DNA of 64,000 bases from Haloarcula halobia. GTDB taxonomy: Archaea > Halobacteriota > Halobacteria > Halobacteriales > Haloarculaceae. Position numbers and translations under genes: made by a program. Shown one piece after another: positions 15,821-23,576 of the stretch. The DNA is taken from contig NZ_CP119787.1 in assembly GCF_029338255.1 (NCBI RefSeq), forward strand, positions 2,232,001-2,296,000. The letters are read 5' to 3'. Within the stretch, counting starts at the first letter, position 1. Every line of letters begins with the position of its first letter. The notes under the pieces are model-generated. The model made no database searches. It was not told the DNA's origin and worked only from the letters and a program-made list of their open reading frames with translations.

Positions 15821-16348
15821 TCACTCGACGGCGATCCCGCCTTTCATCCCGAGGGAGAAGTGCGGTTCGCAGTGGTAGAGGGCGATACCCGGTTCCTCGA
15901 ATGTCCGCGTGTACTTCACGCCGGACCCACCCGCCGCCTCGCCCGAGCTGAACTCGTAGTCCGACTCGCCCAGTTGCTCCTCGGGCAGGGCTTCGACGTT
16001 GTGGGGGTTCCCCTCGCCGGTCCAGCGCCACTCGACGGTGGTGCCCGCATCGACCACGACGGCCGCCGGTCCGTAGGCGAAGGCCCCGCCGTTGCCCTCC
16101 GCTCCCACGTCGACAGTCACGGTGTCTGTGCCCCGTTCGTCGGCGAAGGTACCGTCGTAGTTGTCCGCCGCACCCCCGAGGTCCGTCTCCGTGAGCCACC
16201 GGTCGATGACCGGGTAGTCGTCTCCGGTGACGCCGCCCCCACCGCTCCCGCCGTCACCGCCGTCGCTCGAACAGCCCGCCACCCCCGCCACCGTACCCCC
16301 GAGTACCCCCCGCAGTACGTGTCGCCGTGTCAGTCTGTGACCCGCCAT
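15821..16348 (-). CDS. Halocyanin (type I copper lipoprotein)
   Basis: A membrane-attached blue-copper electron carrier, 175 residues. It has a Tat signal (TRRHVLRGVLGG) ending in the lipobox VAGC with C26 as lipid site, then a Gly/Ser/Asp linker. The cupredoxin domain at about 75-175 carries all four type I ligands: H116 in GNPHNVEA, and C160, H163 and M168 in YHCEPHFSLGM. It should hand electrons between respiratory complexes on the outer face of the membrane. A TATA box is visible upstream. It stands alone between the AT-rich patch and glpK; the nos cassette, which also deals with copper, is 31 kb away. Confidence 0.95.
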   Translation of the reverse strand: MAGHRLTRRHVLRGVLGGTVAGVAGCSSDGGDGGSGGGGVTGDDYPVIDRWLTETDLGGAADNYDGTFADERGTDTVTVDVGAEGNGGAFAYGPAAVVVDAGTTVEWRWTGEGNPHNVEALPEEQLGESDYEFSSGEAAGGSGVKYTRTFEEPGIALYHCEPHFSLGMKGGIAVE

Positions 16349-16373
16349 GAGGGAGGGGCGACCGCCAAATGGA

Positions 16374-16384
16374 TAGTTATTTGT
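16374..16384 (-). promoter_or_regulatory. TATA box for the halocyanin gene
   Basis: Minus-strand TTACAAATAAC, about 26-36 bases before the start at 16348. Confidence 0.45.
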
Positions 16385-16509
16385 AACTTTCCCACCCCGT
16401 GCTCGAGAACGTCGGGCTTACCGCAGAGAGCACACGTTTCGGGGCGATCGAGGAGGTGCGGTCACCTCCGCGACGACCGTTCGAGGCGGGCAGACGGCGT
16501 GGTAGCGCC

Positions 16510-18042
16510 TCACTCCTCGTTGGCCCAGTCGAGCGAACGCTCGACCGCCTCGCCCCACCGGTCGTGCATCCGGTCGGCCGCCGCCGCGTCCATCTCCGGG
16601 GCGAACTCGCGGTCCATCTGCCAGTTCTGCCGGAGTTCGTCGACGGAGTCCCAGTAGCCGACGGCCAGCCCGGCGGCGTAGGCAGATCCCAATGCCGTCG
16701 TCTCGTCGACTTCGGGCCGCTCTATCGTCGTCTGGATGATGTCCGACTGGAGCTGACAGAGGAAGTTGTTCTTGACGGCCCCACCGTCGACCCGGAGGCT
16801 GGTCGTCTCGACGCCGGAGTCGGCTTCCATCGCCTCGGCGACGTCGCGCGTCTGGTAGGCGATGGCCTCGAGCGTCGCCCGGACGATGTGCTCGCGTCGG
16901 GTGCCCCGCGTCATCCCGACGATGGTCCCGCGGGCCCGCCCGTCCCAGTGTGGCGCACCCAGGCCGGTGAACGCCGGCACCACGTAGACGCCGTCCGTCG
17001 AGTCGACCGACCGTGCCAGCTCCTCCGTCTCGGCGGCGTTCTCGATGAGGTCGACGTCCTCCAGCCACTCGATTGCCGCACCCGTGATGAAGATGGCTCC
17101 CTCGAGGGCGTACTGCACGGGTTCGCCCGAGAGCTGGAAGCCGATGGTCGTCAGCAGGCCGTGGTCGGATTCCACCGCGTCCGTCCCCGTGTTCATCAGG
17201 TAAAACGAGCCGGTGCCGTAGGTGTTCTTCGCGTCGCCCTCGTCGAAGCAGGTCTGGCCGAACAGCGCGGCCTGCTGGTCACCCAGCGCCCCCGCGACTG
17301 GCACCTCGGTGCCGAGGAAGCCGTCCGGGTCGGTGGTCCCGTAGTAGTCCTCGTCGGATGACGGGCGGACCTCGGGGACCATCGACGCGGGGACGCCGAA
17401 CTCCTCGAGCAGTTCCTCGTCCCACTCGAGGTCACGGATGTTGTACAGCATCGTCCGCGAGGCGTTCGAGACGTCCGTGATGTGGTTGCCCGTCAGGTTG
17501 TAGATGAGCCAGGAGTCGATAGTCCCCATGAGGAGCTCGCCGTTCTCGGCGCGTTCGCGGGTGTCCTCCGGACGGGAGCGTTCGGTCTTTATCGGGTCGG
17601 CGTTCTCGAGGATCCACTCCGTCTTGGTAGCCGAGAAGTACGCGTCACACTCCAGCCCGGTCTTCTCTCGAATCCACTCACCCTTCCCTTCCTCCTTGAG
17701 TGCCTCGATGCGGTCGGTGGTGCGGCGGTCCTGCCAGACCAGCGCGTTGTGGACCGGTTTCCCGGTCTCCTTGTCCCAGACGATGGTGGTCTCGCGCTGG
17801 TTCGTGATGCCGAGCGCCTCGAGCTGGCTGGCCGACAGGCCGGCGGCCTCGAGGCCGTCCCGGACGACCTGCTTCGTGTTGTCCCAGATCACCATCGGGT
17901 CGTGTTCGACCCAGCCCGGCTCGGGGTATATCTGCTCGTGTTTCTGGTAGGCGTTCGCGACGACCTGGCCGCTGTGGTCGAAGACCATGAACCGTGTCCC
18001 GGTCGTCCCCTGGTCTATCGAACCGATGTATGTCTCAGTCAT
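16510..18042 (-). CDS. glpK: Glycerol kinase
   Basis: Phosphorylates glycerol to sn-glycerol 3-phosphate with ATP; glycerol is a major carbon source for haloarchaea. 510 residues, normal for the FGGY family. Start at MTETYIGSIDQGTTGTRF, which carries the ATP-binding GxIDQGTTxxR. Further marks are NQRETTIVWDKETGKPVHNA and DRRTTDRIEALKEEG, the glycerol-site GALGDQQAALFGQTCFDEGD, GTGSFYLMNTG, and LRVDGGAVKNNFLCQLQSD. The glpABC dehydrogenase genes that often accompany haloarchaeal glpK are not adjacent here. A TATA-like minus-strand ATACTTATC at about 18112-18120 would give a leader of about 45 bases. Confidence 0.96.
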   Translation of the reverse strand: MTETYIGSIDQGTTGTRFMVFDHSGQVVANAYQKHEQIYPEPGWVEHDPMVIWDNTKQVVRDGLEAAGLSASQLEALGITNQRETTIVWDKETGKPVHNALVWQDRRTTDRIEALKEEGKGEWIREKTGLECDAYFSATKTEWILENADPIKTERSRPEDTRERAENGELLMGTIDSWLIYNLTGNHITDVSNASRTMLYNIRDLEWDEELLEEFGVPASMVPEVRPSSDEDYYGTTDPDGFLGTEVPVAGALGDQQAALFGQTCFDEGDAKNTYGTGSFYLMNTGTDAVESDHGLLTTIGFQLSGEPVQYALEGAIFITGAAIEWLEDVDLIENAAETEELARSVDSTDGVYVVPAFTGLGAPHWDGRARGTIVGMTRGTRREHIVRATLEAIAYQTRDVAEAMEADSGVETTSLRVDGGAVKNNFLCQLQSDIIQTTIERPEVDETTALGSAYAAGLAVGYWDSVDELRQNWQMDREFAPEMDAAAADRMHDRWGEAVERSLDWANEE

Positions 18043-18360
18043 GGGTATCTCCAGCACCTCGCGAAAGACGCGACAGAGGCGTCGTGTTCACCCGAGACTC
18101 AGATGGAGCGCAGATAAGTATTGTCCATCGGGCCACGCGAGCGGCACGTAGACCGGTGTTCAGAGACGAGCGACACCCGGACCCGTCGTCGCGCTTCGGA
18201 GGGCGGAAGTGACGCCCCGGGCCCGGACTGACCGGAGCTTCGCTTCGGGACTCGGCGCGACCTGGGAGTGGCGACGGCAGAGAGATGTGGTCGGCTGTGA
18301 CGAGGGACCGTCCCGGCCAGACCGGACCGCGTCCGAGGCGTCGGTCATCGAACGCTGACC
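18043..18360. other. Gene-free gap upstream of glpK
   Basis: 318 bases between two minus-strand genes. It contains the probable glpK promoter near 18110-18122 (minus-strand caatacttatctgc). I see no repeat, RNA-like hairpin or short gene in the rest. Confidence 0.4.
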
Positions 18361-19935
18361 TCACCGGGTGCCCTCGCCGGCAAGCCGTTTTCGGAGGTGT
18401 TGCATCCGCGGGACGACACTCCGGTAGCCCCAGGCCGTCAACAGTCCCAGCGAGAGGCCCCAGACGACGTGGCTCACCAGTATCGAGACCGAGAAGCGCG
18501 GGACGGGCGCAGGAATCCCGAGCAGGCGCAGCCACACCGGCCCGACGACGCTCGCCGCGACGGCCCAGAGCACCACGCCCCAGGCGAGGCCGACGCCGAC
18601 GTACGTCGAGAGGTCGTCCCGGCGGTCCGCCGGGGCCAGCGTCACCAGGCTCACGAAGATGAACCCGAAGACGACGCTGTGGAACTCGTGGGTTATCCAG
18701 CCGACGAGCGGATTCGCGACGCCGTAGAAGACGCCGATGCCGGCGATGGAGCCCCCGAGCAGTTCTGAGACGACGCCGTAGATGACGCCGGCGAGGAGCG
18801 CGCTGACACCCGTGACCAGCAGGTGCGGCGCGGCCGGCCGGAGCCGAGAGAGGGTCTCCCGGGACGGCCGGAGGCCGGCGGCGCCCGGCGTGACGCGAGC
18901 GAGGTCGACGGTGACCTCCGTCCCGGACTCGCCCGTCGCCGTCTCGATGTCCCCCGCGTAGCTCTCGGCGAGGAGGCGGACGACGTTCAGACCGTACCCG
19001 CCTCGTGGGTCGTCGAACTCCCCGATATCGCCGGTCTCGAGCAGCCTGCGCTGTCTTCGGGGGAGGCCGGGTCCCCGGTCGCTGACGCTGATGCGGACCC
19101 GCGGGCCCGTGACGGTGACGGATATCTCGGGGGCCTGGTCGTCGGCGTGGACGACGGCGTTCTCGAGCAGGTTCGTGAACACGTTGGACAGGCGATCGTT
19201 GGCGTACACCTTCAGGTCAGGCGGACAGTCCACCGGCGGGATCTCGGTGTCCGGATACCGCGCCTCGATGGTCTCGACGCTCTCCTCGATGGCCGCCTCG
19301 AGATTGACTGGGGCGCCGGCGGCCCGCGCGGGGCCCGCGTGCCTGACCAGATACTTCACCTCCTCGACGGTCTGCTGGATGTCGTCGAGCCGGTCGTTGA
19401 CGACCCGTTCTGCCTGCGGGTGGTCCGCGGGGTCGACGGTGGCGAACCCGCGCAGCGGCGTGAGCGCGTTGAGAATCTCGTGGCGGAGGATGCGGTTGAG
19501 GATGACCAGCCGGTTCGTCTGTTGCTGGAGCGTGCCGCGCTGGCGCCGGTTGCGCGCGGCGTAGATGCCCGTCAGCGTCCCCCCGACGCTCCCCCCGATG
19601 AGGAACGTCGACAGGTACGACTGGGACCGTATCGTCGCCAGGTTGGACATGTCGGCCGTCTTCGACCCCAGCACCGTCAGGACGAGCAGGACCGTCATCG
19701 CGGCGGTCCCGAGGACACACCACAGCGCGGTCGTCCGGACGGTGGCCCCGTCGACGTCGGCGACGAAGAGCGCGACCCCGAACGCTGCCAGGCCCAGGCC
19801 GAGTGCGAGCGGTGCGATGCCCGCCAGAAAGAACCGCACCGGATCCTCGTAGATCGCGAGCGCGACGGTGAACCTGGTGAGCACGAACCCGATGATCGCG
19901 ATGACGAGTCCGCTGGCGTTGAGCCGTCGCCCCAT
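18361..19935 (-). CDS. Histidine kinase with N- and C-terminal membrane domains
   Basis: A 524-residue sensor kinase. Residues 8-125 contain about four membrane helices (VIAIIGFVLTRFTVALAIYE and following). The kinase core follows: H-box LNRILRHEILNALTPLRGFA with H152, N-box NVFTNLLENAVVHADD, G1 SDRGPGLP and GGYGLNVVRLLAE. After the ATPase domain a second membrane module (about 375-500) starts with LLVTGVSALLAGVIYGVVSE and has about four more helices. A C-terminal membrane domain after the catalytic domain is uncommon. The start is ATG at 19935, with a TATA box upstream. No response regulator is adjacent. The signal is unknown. Confidence 0.9.
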   Translation of the reverse strand: MGRRLNASGLVIAIIGFVLTRFTVALAIYEDPVRFFLAGIAPLALGLGLAAFGVALFVADVDGATVRTTALWCVLGTAAMTVLLVLTVLGSKTADMSNLATIRSQSYLSTFLIGGSVGGTLTGIYAARNRRQRGTLQQQTNRLVILNRILRHEILNALTPLRGFATVDPADHPQAERVVNDRLDDIQQTVEEVKYLVRHAGPARAAGAPVNLEAAIEESVETIEARYPDTEIPPVDCPPDLKVYANDRLSNVFTNLLENAVVHADDQAPEISVTVTGPRVRISVSDRGPGLPRRQRRLLETGDIGEFDDPRGGYGLNVVRLLAESYAGDIETATGESGTEVTVDLARVTPGAAGLRPSRETLSRLRPAAPHLLVTGVSALLAGVIYGVVSELLGGSIAGIGVFYGVANPLVGWITHEFHSVVFGFIFVSLVTLAPADRRDDLSTYVGVGLAWGVVLWAVAASVVGPVWLRLLGIPAPVPRFSVSILVSHVVWGLSLGLLTAWGYRSVVPRMQHLRKRLAGEGTR

Positions 19936-19962
19936 AGTATCCGGATGGTTACGAACCACGTA

Positions 19963-19972
19963 CAATAAAGTT
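19963..19972 (-). promoter_or_regulatory. TATA box for the histidine kinase gene
   Basis: Minus-strand AACTTTATTG, 28-37 bases before the start at 19935. Confidence 0.45.
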
Positions 19973-20091
19973 CGTCATCGAATACCAATGGTGAGAATCG
20001 TTGGCTGGACCCGCAGGCCCGCGTCGACCGCCTCCTGTCGCTGGGAGATACTACCGACAGCTGTTCCTCGCTGGACCACGAACCCCCGCCG

Positions 20092-21318
20092 ATGCCCGTT
20101 CGAGTACCCTGTGGAGACGGGGACGTCCCTGTGTCGCTGCCGGACTGCTCGGTGACGGTGTGTCGCCCGTCGGGCGGGGAGGCCGTCGACCCGGGCGAGG
20201 CGGCCGCCGCGGCGATGGCCGGCCCCCACGGGCCATCGCTCCAGGCGCGAGTCGACCCCGACGACACGGTCGCCGTCGTCGTGACGGACGTGACGCGGGC
20301 GACGCCCGACGACGTGCTCGTAGAGCACCTGCTGAAAGCACTCACCGGCGCGGGCGTCCACCGCGAGCAGGTGACAGTCGTCGTGGGGCTGGGGCTGCAC
20401 CGGCCGATGACCGACGACGAACTGGCAGCGGCGCTGGGCGAGCACGCCGACCTGGCGGTGAACCACGACCCCGAGGCGACGGTCACGGTCGGTCAGGTCG
20501 AGGGCGTCGACGTCGACGTTCACGGGACGGTGGCGGCCGCCGACCGCGTCGTCGCGACGGGGATGGTCGAACCCCACCAGTACGCGGGCTTTTCCGGCGG
20601 CGCGAAGACCGTCGTCGTCGGCGCCGGCGGCGAGTCACAGATCGGCTACACCCACGGCCCGGACCTCATCGGGCGAGCGGGGGTCCGCCTGGGCCGCGTC
20701 GAGGGGAACCCGTTCCGCTCGTTCCTGGACCGGGCCGGGGACGCCGTCGGGATCGACTTCTGCCTGAACGTCACGCACGGCCCCGCCGGCGTCCTCGACG
20801 CGGCGGCCGGCGACCCGCGGGCCGTCGTCCGGGACCTCGCGGCCAGCGCACGCGAGGCACTCTCGGTCTCCGTCGAGAGGACCTACGACACCGTGGTGGC
20901 CGGCGTCGGGGCGCCCAAGGACGCGAACCTCTACCAGGCGACCCGGGCCGCGACGTACGTCGCGCTGGGCGACGACGACCCGCTGGCCGACGGCGGCCGC
21001 ATCGTCGTCCCGGCCGAACTCGGGGAGGGCGTCGGCCGGGGCACCGGCGAACGACGCTTCTACGACTGGCTCTCGGGCGCGGACAGCGCCGAGGCCCTCT
21101 ACGGGACGATGGCCGAGGGGTACGAACCGGGGGCGCAGCGCGCCTTCGTCGTCGCACGGGTCCTGCGGGACTACGACGTCTGGGTGACAAACAGCGAGGC
21201 GCCGGGCGTCGTCGACGAGTGTCTGATGCGCGCCGCGGACGACGTGGCCGACGCCATCGAACCCGGGAGCGACGTCCTCGTCGTCCCCGATGCACTGAAC
21301 ACGCTACTCGTCAGGTGA
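20092..21318 (+). CDS. LarA-family nickel-dependent racemase/epimerase
   Basis: A cytoplasmic 2-hydroxyacid racemase or epimerase of the LarA family, 408 residues. The residues holding the nickel-pincer cofactor and substrate are present with family spacing: H103 in GLGLHRPMT, H162 in VEPHQYAG, K172 in FSGGAKTVV, which would bear the pincer, and H188 in GYTHGP. The 10 and 16 residue intervals equal those of Lactiplantibacillus LarA (H174, K184, H200). Characterised family members act on lactate, malate, phenyllactate or gluconate-type acids, so substrate cannot be assigned; sugar-acid or lactate epimerisation would suit the nearby island (inference). Cofactor genes larB/C/E are absent from the window. 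The stop overlaps the convergent PH-domain gene by 15 bases. Confidence 0.85.
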   Translation: MPVRVPCGDGDVPVSLPDCSVTVCRPSGGEAVDPGEAAAAAMAGPHGPSLQARVDPDDTVAVVVTDVTRATPDDVLVEHLLKALTGAGVHREQVTVVVGLGLHRPMTDDELAAALGEHADLAVNHDPEATVTVGQVEGVDVDVHGTVAAADRVVATGMVEPHQYAGFSGGAKTVVVGAGGESQIGYTHGPDLIGRAGVRLGRVEGNPFRSFLDRAGDAVGIDFCLNVTHGPAGVLDAAAGDPRAVVRDLAASAREALSVSVERTYDTVVAGVGAPKDANLYQATRAATYVALGDDDPLADGGRIVVPAELGEGVGRGTGERRFYDWLSGADSAEALYGTMAEGYEPGAQRAFVVARVLRDYDVWVTNSEAPGVVDECLMRAADDVADAIEPGSDVLVVPDALNTLLVR

Positions 21319-23046
21319 GTCGTCGGTCCTCTCCGGGGCAGGGTCGTCCGTCGCGACCGAGTCCGCTTCGTCCGTCCCCTCCGTCAGCGGCCCCCACTCG
21401 TCGTCCGGCCAGTCGTCGCTGGGGTCGGCCCCGGGAGACGACCGCTCTTCCATGTCGCCCGCTGTCTCCGCGGCCGCCTCGTCAACGCTGGAGCGTCTTC
21501 GGGCCGCAGCCTTCCGTTCCAGGAGGTCCGTCCGGAGGCGCTCGCGCAGTTCGTCGCGCAGGTCGCCGGCGACGTCGGCGTCGACGTCGTAGGCGCTCGC
21601 GCTCCCCCCGACGAGACTCGAGGAACTGGCCGTATCGGCGGTCACGGTGGCGAGGCGACGGCGGCGCTGGAACGGCGTCCGGCGGACGAAGACGGTCTGG
21701 ATGCGGTAGTACGGCACGACCCGCGTGGTCCGCCGCCAGAAGCCCGTCCGGGTCGCGAGCACGTCGTCCTCAAGCGCGTACCCGCGGTGGACCCAGTGGT
21801 AGTACGCACCCGGCACCACGACGGCGAACAGGCCCAGCAACACCCACCAGCGGCCGGACTCGAGGACGAACGTGTCGACTGCGTACCCCACGGCGACGAG
21901 GACGGCGGCGACGAATCCGTACCGGAACGCGTAGCGGCGGCGGGCGCGTGTGGGCGGCCGCTCGAACGACAGGTCGCCGAAGGGCGCGACGTCGCGGGCC
22001 AGTTCGTACACCTCCTCGCGGGGCGCCATCGGCACGGCGACGCCCTGGCTCGACTGCTGGCTCTGTGGTCCGTACCCGGCCGTCTCGACGACGAGCGTCG
22101 CGTACCCGAACCGGCGCATCAGCGCGTTCTCGCGGACGCTGACCGTCTGGACCTTCCCGACGGGGATGGTCCCGCTGTACCGGCGCAACAGGCCCCGCTC
22201 GTAGCGCAGGTCGTCGTCCTCGCGGGTGAGCGTGAACTGGTAGTACTCCACGACGGTCAGGACGGCGCTGACGACCAGCGCGACGAACACGAACTGGGCG
22301 CCGGTCAGCACGGCGAGCGCGACCAGCCGCGGCGTCGCCATCTCGCGGAGCAGCGGCAGTCCGACGCTCCCGTTCGCGGCGAGGAGGCGGAGGTTGAACC
22401 GCAGCACCGCGACGACGACGTCCGACCCCAGCGGCAGGCCGACGAGGGTCAGCACCGGCGCGGCCGGTCGCACCGAGACGACGGCGTACGTGAGCAGGTC
22501 CCGCCAGGAGAACGTAAAGAGCAGTTCCGCGGCGACGCCGGGCGATTCGTCCGTGGCCGCCGTCTCACCTCGGTCCGTCGCGTCGGCGGCCCGGGCGTGG
22601 TCGGCCCCCCGGCGGTCGTACCCCTGGACGAGTCGCCTGAGTCGATCGGCCTCGGCCACGCCGACGGCGTCGAGGGTGGCCTCCGTCGCGCTCCCACCGG
22701 CCGTCTCGAACTCGACCACGGTGAGGCCCAGCAGCCGGTTGAACACGCCCTGCCGGGTGTCGACGTTCTGGACGCGACCGAGCGGAATCTCGCGGGACTG
22801 GCGGGCGACGACGCCCGACTCCACCCTGAGCGTGTCGTCGTCGACCTCGTACCGGAATCGGAGGTAACGGAGCAATCCGTAGCCACCGACGAGCATCGCC
22901 GCGAGCGGGGCAAAGAGCGGGACGACAGCGGCGGAAAGTCCGAGCGCGCCCGCGAGGGCCGTACCGACGAAAAAGCCGAAGATGGCGCCCTGTAAGGCCG
23001 CCCGCGCGACCCGCAGAACCGCGCTCCGTGGGTGCAGGCGTCTCAT
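21304..23046 (-). CDS. Triple bPH2-domain membrane protein (YdbT-like)
   Basis: A 580-residue integral membrane protein with three bacterial-PH (DUF304/bPH2) repeats. Each shows the same pattern: RYEVDDDTLRVESGVVARQS..IPLGRVQNVD (about 65-110), DDDLRYERGLLRRYSGTIPV..KVQTV (about 285-330) and YALEDDVLATRTGFWRRTTR..IQTV (about 425-470). Hydrophobic helix pairs separate them. The acidic C-terminal tail (from about 520) is low-complexity. It overlaps the preceding small PH-domain gene by ATGA (23043-23046), giving the YdbS/YdbT pair known from Bacillus, where the genes are linked to envelope stress and antimicrobial resistance. The archaeal role is unknown. Confidence 0.9.
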   Translation of the reverse strand: MRRLHPRSAVLRVARAALQGAIFGFFVGTALAGALGLSAAVVPLFAPLAAMLVGGYGLLRYLRFRYEVDDDTLRVESGVVARQSREIPLGRVQNVDTRQGVFNRLLGLTVVEFETAGGSATEATLDAVGVAEADRLRRLVQGYDRRGADHARAADATDRGETAATDESPGVAAELLFTFSWRDLLTYAVVSVRPAAPVLTLVGLPLGSDVVVAVLRFNLRLLAANGSVGLPLLREMATPRLVALAVLTGAQFVFVALVVSAVLTVVEYYQFTLTREDDDLRYERGLLRRYSGTIPVGKVQTVSVRENALMRRFGYATLVVETAGYGPQSQQSSQGVAVPMAPREEVYELARDVAPFGDLSFERPPTRARRRYAFRYGFVAAVLVAVGYAVDTFVLESGRWWVLLGLFAVVVPGAYYHWVHRGYALEDDVLATRTGFWRRTTRVVPYYRIQTVFVRRTPFQRRRRLATVTADTASSSSLVGGSASAYDVDADVAGDLRDELRERLRTDLLERKAAARRRSSVDEAAAETAGDMEERSSPGADPSDDWPDDEWGPLTEGTDEADSVATDDPAPERTDDSPDE

Positions 23047-23504
23047 ACTGCGTCGGTGGCCTCGCTCTCGCCGGCGAGGTCACGGAGGCGTTCGCGCAGT
23101 TCGGTCGCCCGCTCGGGCCGGAGTCCCGGGATGGTGATATCGGCCCCGCGCGAGCCCGCCGTGTAGACGACGACGCTCGACAGGCCGGCCGTCCGCTCGA
23201 TGGGCCCCCGCCGCGTGTCGACGTGCTGGACGCGGACGTAGGGGACAGAGGTGTCGGTCCTGGTGACCACGCCCCGGACGAGATAGAGGGCGTCGTCCTG
23301 GAGTTCGAACCGCCAGATGCGGTGGGCGGCGACGGCGTGGACAGTCCCCAGGACGACGAGGACGAACCAGCCGGTGGCGACCAGCGTGGGCGGGACGGTG
23401 GCGAAAAACCGGTCGACGGCGAGAGCGATTCCGGCCAGCACCGTCGCCTGTATCACCCGCCGGCCCACCCAGAGAAACCTGACGCGGGGATGTAACGACT
23501 CCAT
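23043..23504 (-). CDS. Single bPH2-domain membrane protein (YdbS-like)
   Basis: 153 residues. Two N-terminal membrane helices (about 15-60) are followed by one bPH2 domain: RFELQDDALYLVRGVVTRTD, VPYVRVQHVDTRRGPIER and VVVYTAGSRGADITIPGL. It is the first gene of the two-gene PH-domain operon, with TATA-like minus-strand CAATTAATCC at 23528-23537, 24-33 bases before the start. Haloarchaeal homologues are always membrane proteins without catalytic residues, so a scaffold or export-related role is likely (inference). Confidence 0.9.
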   Translation of the reverse strand: MESLHPRVRFLWVGRRVIQATVLAGIALAVDRFFATVPPTLVATGWFVLVVLGTVHAVAAHRIWRFELQDDALYLVRGVVTRTDTSVPYVRVQHVDTRRGPIERTAGLSSVVVYTAGSRGADITIPGLRPERATELRERLRDLAGESEATDAV

Positions 23505-23527
23505 ACAACTCCCGTGTACCGAGAGCC

Positions 23528-23537
23528 GGATTAATTG
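23528..23537 (-). promoter_or_regulatory. TATA box for the PH-domain operon
   Basis: Minus-strand CAATTAATCC, 24-33 bases before the start at 23504. Confidence 0.5.
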
Positions 23538-23576
23538 TTTGGACCGCGGACGCCGATTTCGTCGGTCCCCGGGTGC

